Source: Streptomyces violaceusniger (lineage in GTDB: Bacteria; Actinomycetota; Actinomycetes; Streptomycetales; Streptomycetaceae). Taken from it: 64,000 nucleotides of DNA. The position numbers and the translations under genes were made by a program. Position 1 is the stretch's first letter, and every line of letters begins with the position of its first letter. Shown in pieces: positions 63,333 to 64,000 of this stretch. The stretch is from positions 930,001 to 994,000 of the forward strand of contig BJHW01000001.1 in NCBI GenBank assembly GCA_005405945.1, given 5' to 3'. The notes beneath the pieces are model-generated. The model saw only the letters and a list, made by a program, of their open reading frames with translations, was not told the DNA's origin and searched no databases.

Positions 63333-64000
63333 TCACAGAGCGGAGGAGAGTGCATCGAGCAGGGCGGTGTTCGCGCGCCGATCGCCGATGGTGATGCGGC
63401 AGGTGTCCGGGATCACCCGCCCGGTGTCGGCGACGACGATGCCCGCGCCCCGAAGCTGGTCCATCACGCGCTCGTGCTTGTGCAGCCGGACGAGGAGGAA
63501 GTTGGTCTCGGAGGGGAACACCCGGGCCACCGCGGGGTGCTCGGTCAGCGCCGAGGCCATCCGGTCGCGTTCGGTGCGGATGCGCTGGATGCCGGCGAGC
63601 ACCCGCCGTACGTCGGTCAGCCGGTCCCGCACGGCGTGCTGGGAGGCGTTGGTGAACCCGAAGGGCACCTGCACCCGGCGCAGCGCCTCGATGATGCCGG
63701 GCTGGGCCAGGGCGATCCCGCAGCGCGCGCCGGCGAGTCCCCATGCCTTGGAGAGTGTTCTGAGCACGATGAGGTTGTCATGCTGGGCGATCAGCCGGGC
63801 GTACGAGGGCTTCTCGCTGAACTCGACATAGGCTTCGTCGATCACCACCAGCCCACGGCCGCGCGCCACCAGTTCGTGGACCTGCTCCGGGTCGAGCCTG
63901 GTCCCGACGGGGTTGTTGGGGTCGCACAGGATGGTCACCCGTGGATCGGCCGCCAGGATGCGGTCGGCGTCGAGCTGGGACAGGTCGTCGCCGCGCAGCG
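63333..64000 (-). CDS. HisC-like PLP aminotransferase, N-terminal part outside the window
   Basis: The gene enters from the right edge; 222 residues are seen. DPNNPVGT, VVIDEAYVEFSEKPSYARLI, LRTLSKAWGLAGARCGIALA (the Lys that binds pyridoxal phosphate) and FPSETNFLLVRL are class I/II aminotransferase motifs typical of histidinol-phosphate aminotransferases. VTILCDPNNP is in frame with upstream residues up to base 64000, so the true start is further right. Housekeeping HisC normally sits in a his operon. Here, next to a cupin and a carbamoyltransferase, it is more likely a pathway aminotransferase. Confidence 0.87.
   Translation of the reverse strand, partial: LRGDDLSQLDADRILAADPRVTILCDPNNPVGTRLDPEQVHELVARGRGLVVIDEAYVEFSEKPSYARLIAQHDNLIVLRTLSKAWGLAGARCGIALAQPGIIEALRRVQVPFGFTNASQHAVRDRLTDVRRVLAGIQRIRTERDRMASALTEHPAVARVFPSETNFLLVRLHKHERVMDQLRGAGIVVADTGRVIPDTCRITIGDRRANTALLDALSSAL

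Overview
The window is high-GC DNA with GTG/TTG starts, Tat-secreted enzymes, xylan-degrading glycosidases, PAS-GAF-SpoIIE regulators, and many TetR/MarR/GntR/LysR regulators beside short catabolic operons. This fits an accessory region of a Streptomyces (or close relative) chromosome. No tRNA, rRNA, CRISPR array, transposase or phage gene was seen.

Layout. 1-12.4 kb: the end of an HMG-CoA-lyase-type gene, a flavoprotein remnant, a MarR/flavin-reductase pair, a two-component system, a Tat-secreted barrel protein, a TetR/amidohydrolase pair, a CPBP protease, a TetR with a Cys-rich tail, an alpha-L-rhamnosidase, and DinB and alpha/beta-hydrolase genes. 12.4-13.2 kb: fused remnants of a divergent SDR/LysR pair. 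13.5-18.5 kb: the most interesting locus. It has an AraC regulator, a 67-aa peptide with ten cysteines, a hairpin, and a MauE-like / thioredoxin-like (CGPC) / ABC exporter / S26 signal peptidase cassette. It reads as a production line for a secreted disulfide-rich peptide. 18.5-27.2 kb: cupin, APH-fold kinase, a FAD oxidase with its MFS transporter and LysR regulator, TetR/SDR, and SDR/Lrp pairs. 27.2-40.7 kb: a catabolic island with a FadR-type regulator, an amidase, a five-gene Dpp-type ABC importer, aldehyde dehydrogenase, SDR, a Cys-type sulfatase and its formylglycine-generating enzyme. Similar ACTGGT-N3-(A/G)CCAGT palindromes sit at both ends. 40.9-44.1 kb: a collapsed C-P lyase (phn) locus made of fused gene pieces, ending in an intact HD-domain gene. 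44.2-50.8 kb: alpha/beta hydrolase, SnoaL/MarR pair, NmrA-like gene, and a malic enzyme-fumarase operon. 51.3-60.8 kb: serine hydrolase, a large PAS-GAF-SpoIIE-HATPase phosphatase, a xylanase whose GH62 domain is lost, GH43, esterase and GNAT. 61-64 kb: carbamoyltransferase, cupin and a HisC-like aminotransferase, possibly the edge of a biosynthetic cluster.

Caution on quality. At least 28 genes or gene pieces carry a single-base frame change. Most of those I inspected are explained by one missing base at or beside a short G/C run, so consensus error is more likely than mass pseudogenisation. I list these genes as whole CDSs with the break noted. Separately, several genes have lost hundreds of bases with no insertion sequence nearby; these are listed as pseudogenes.
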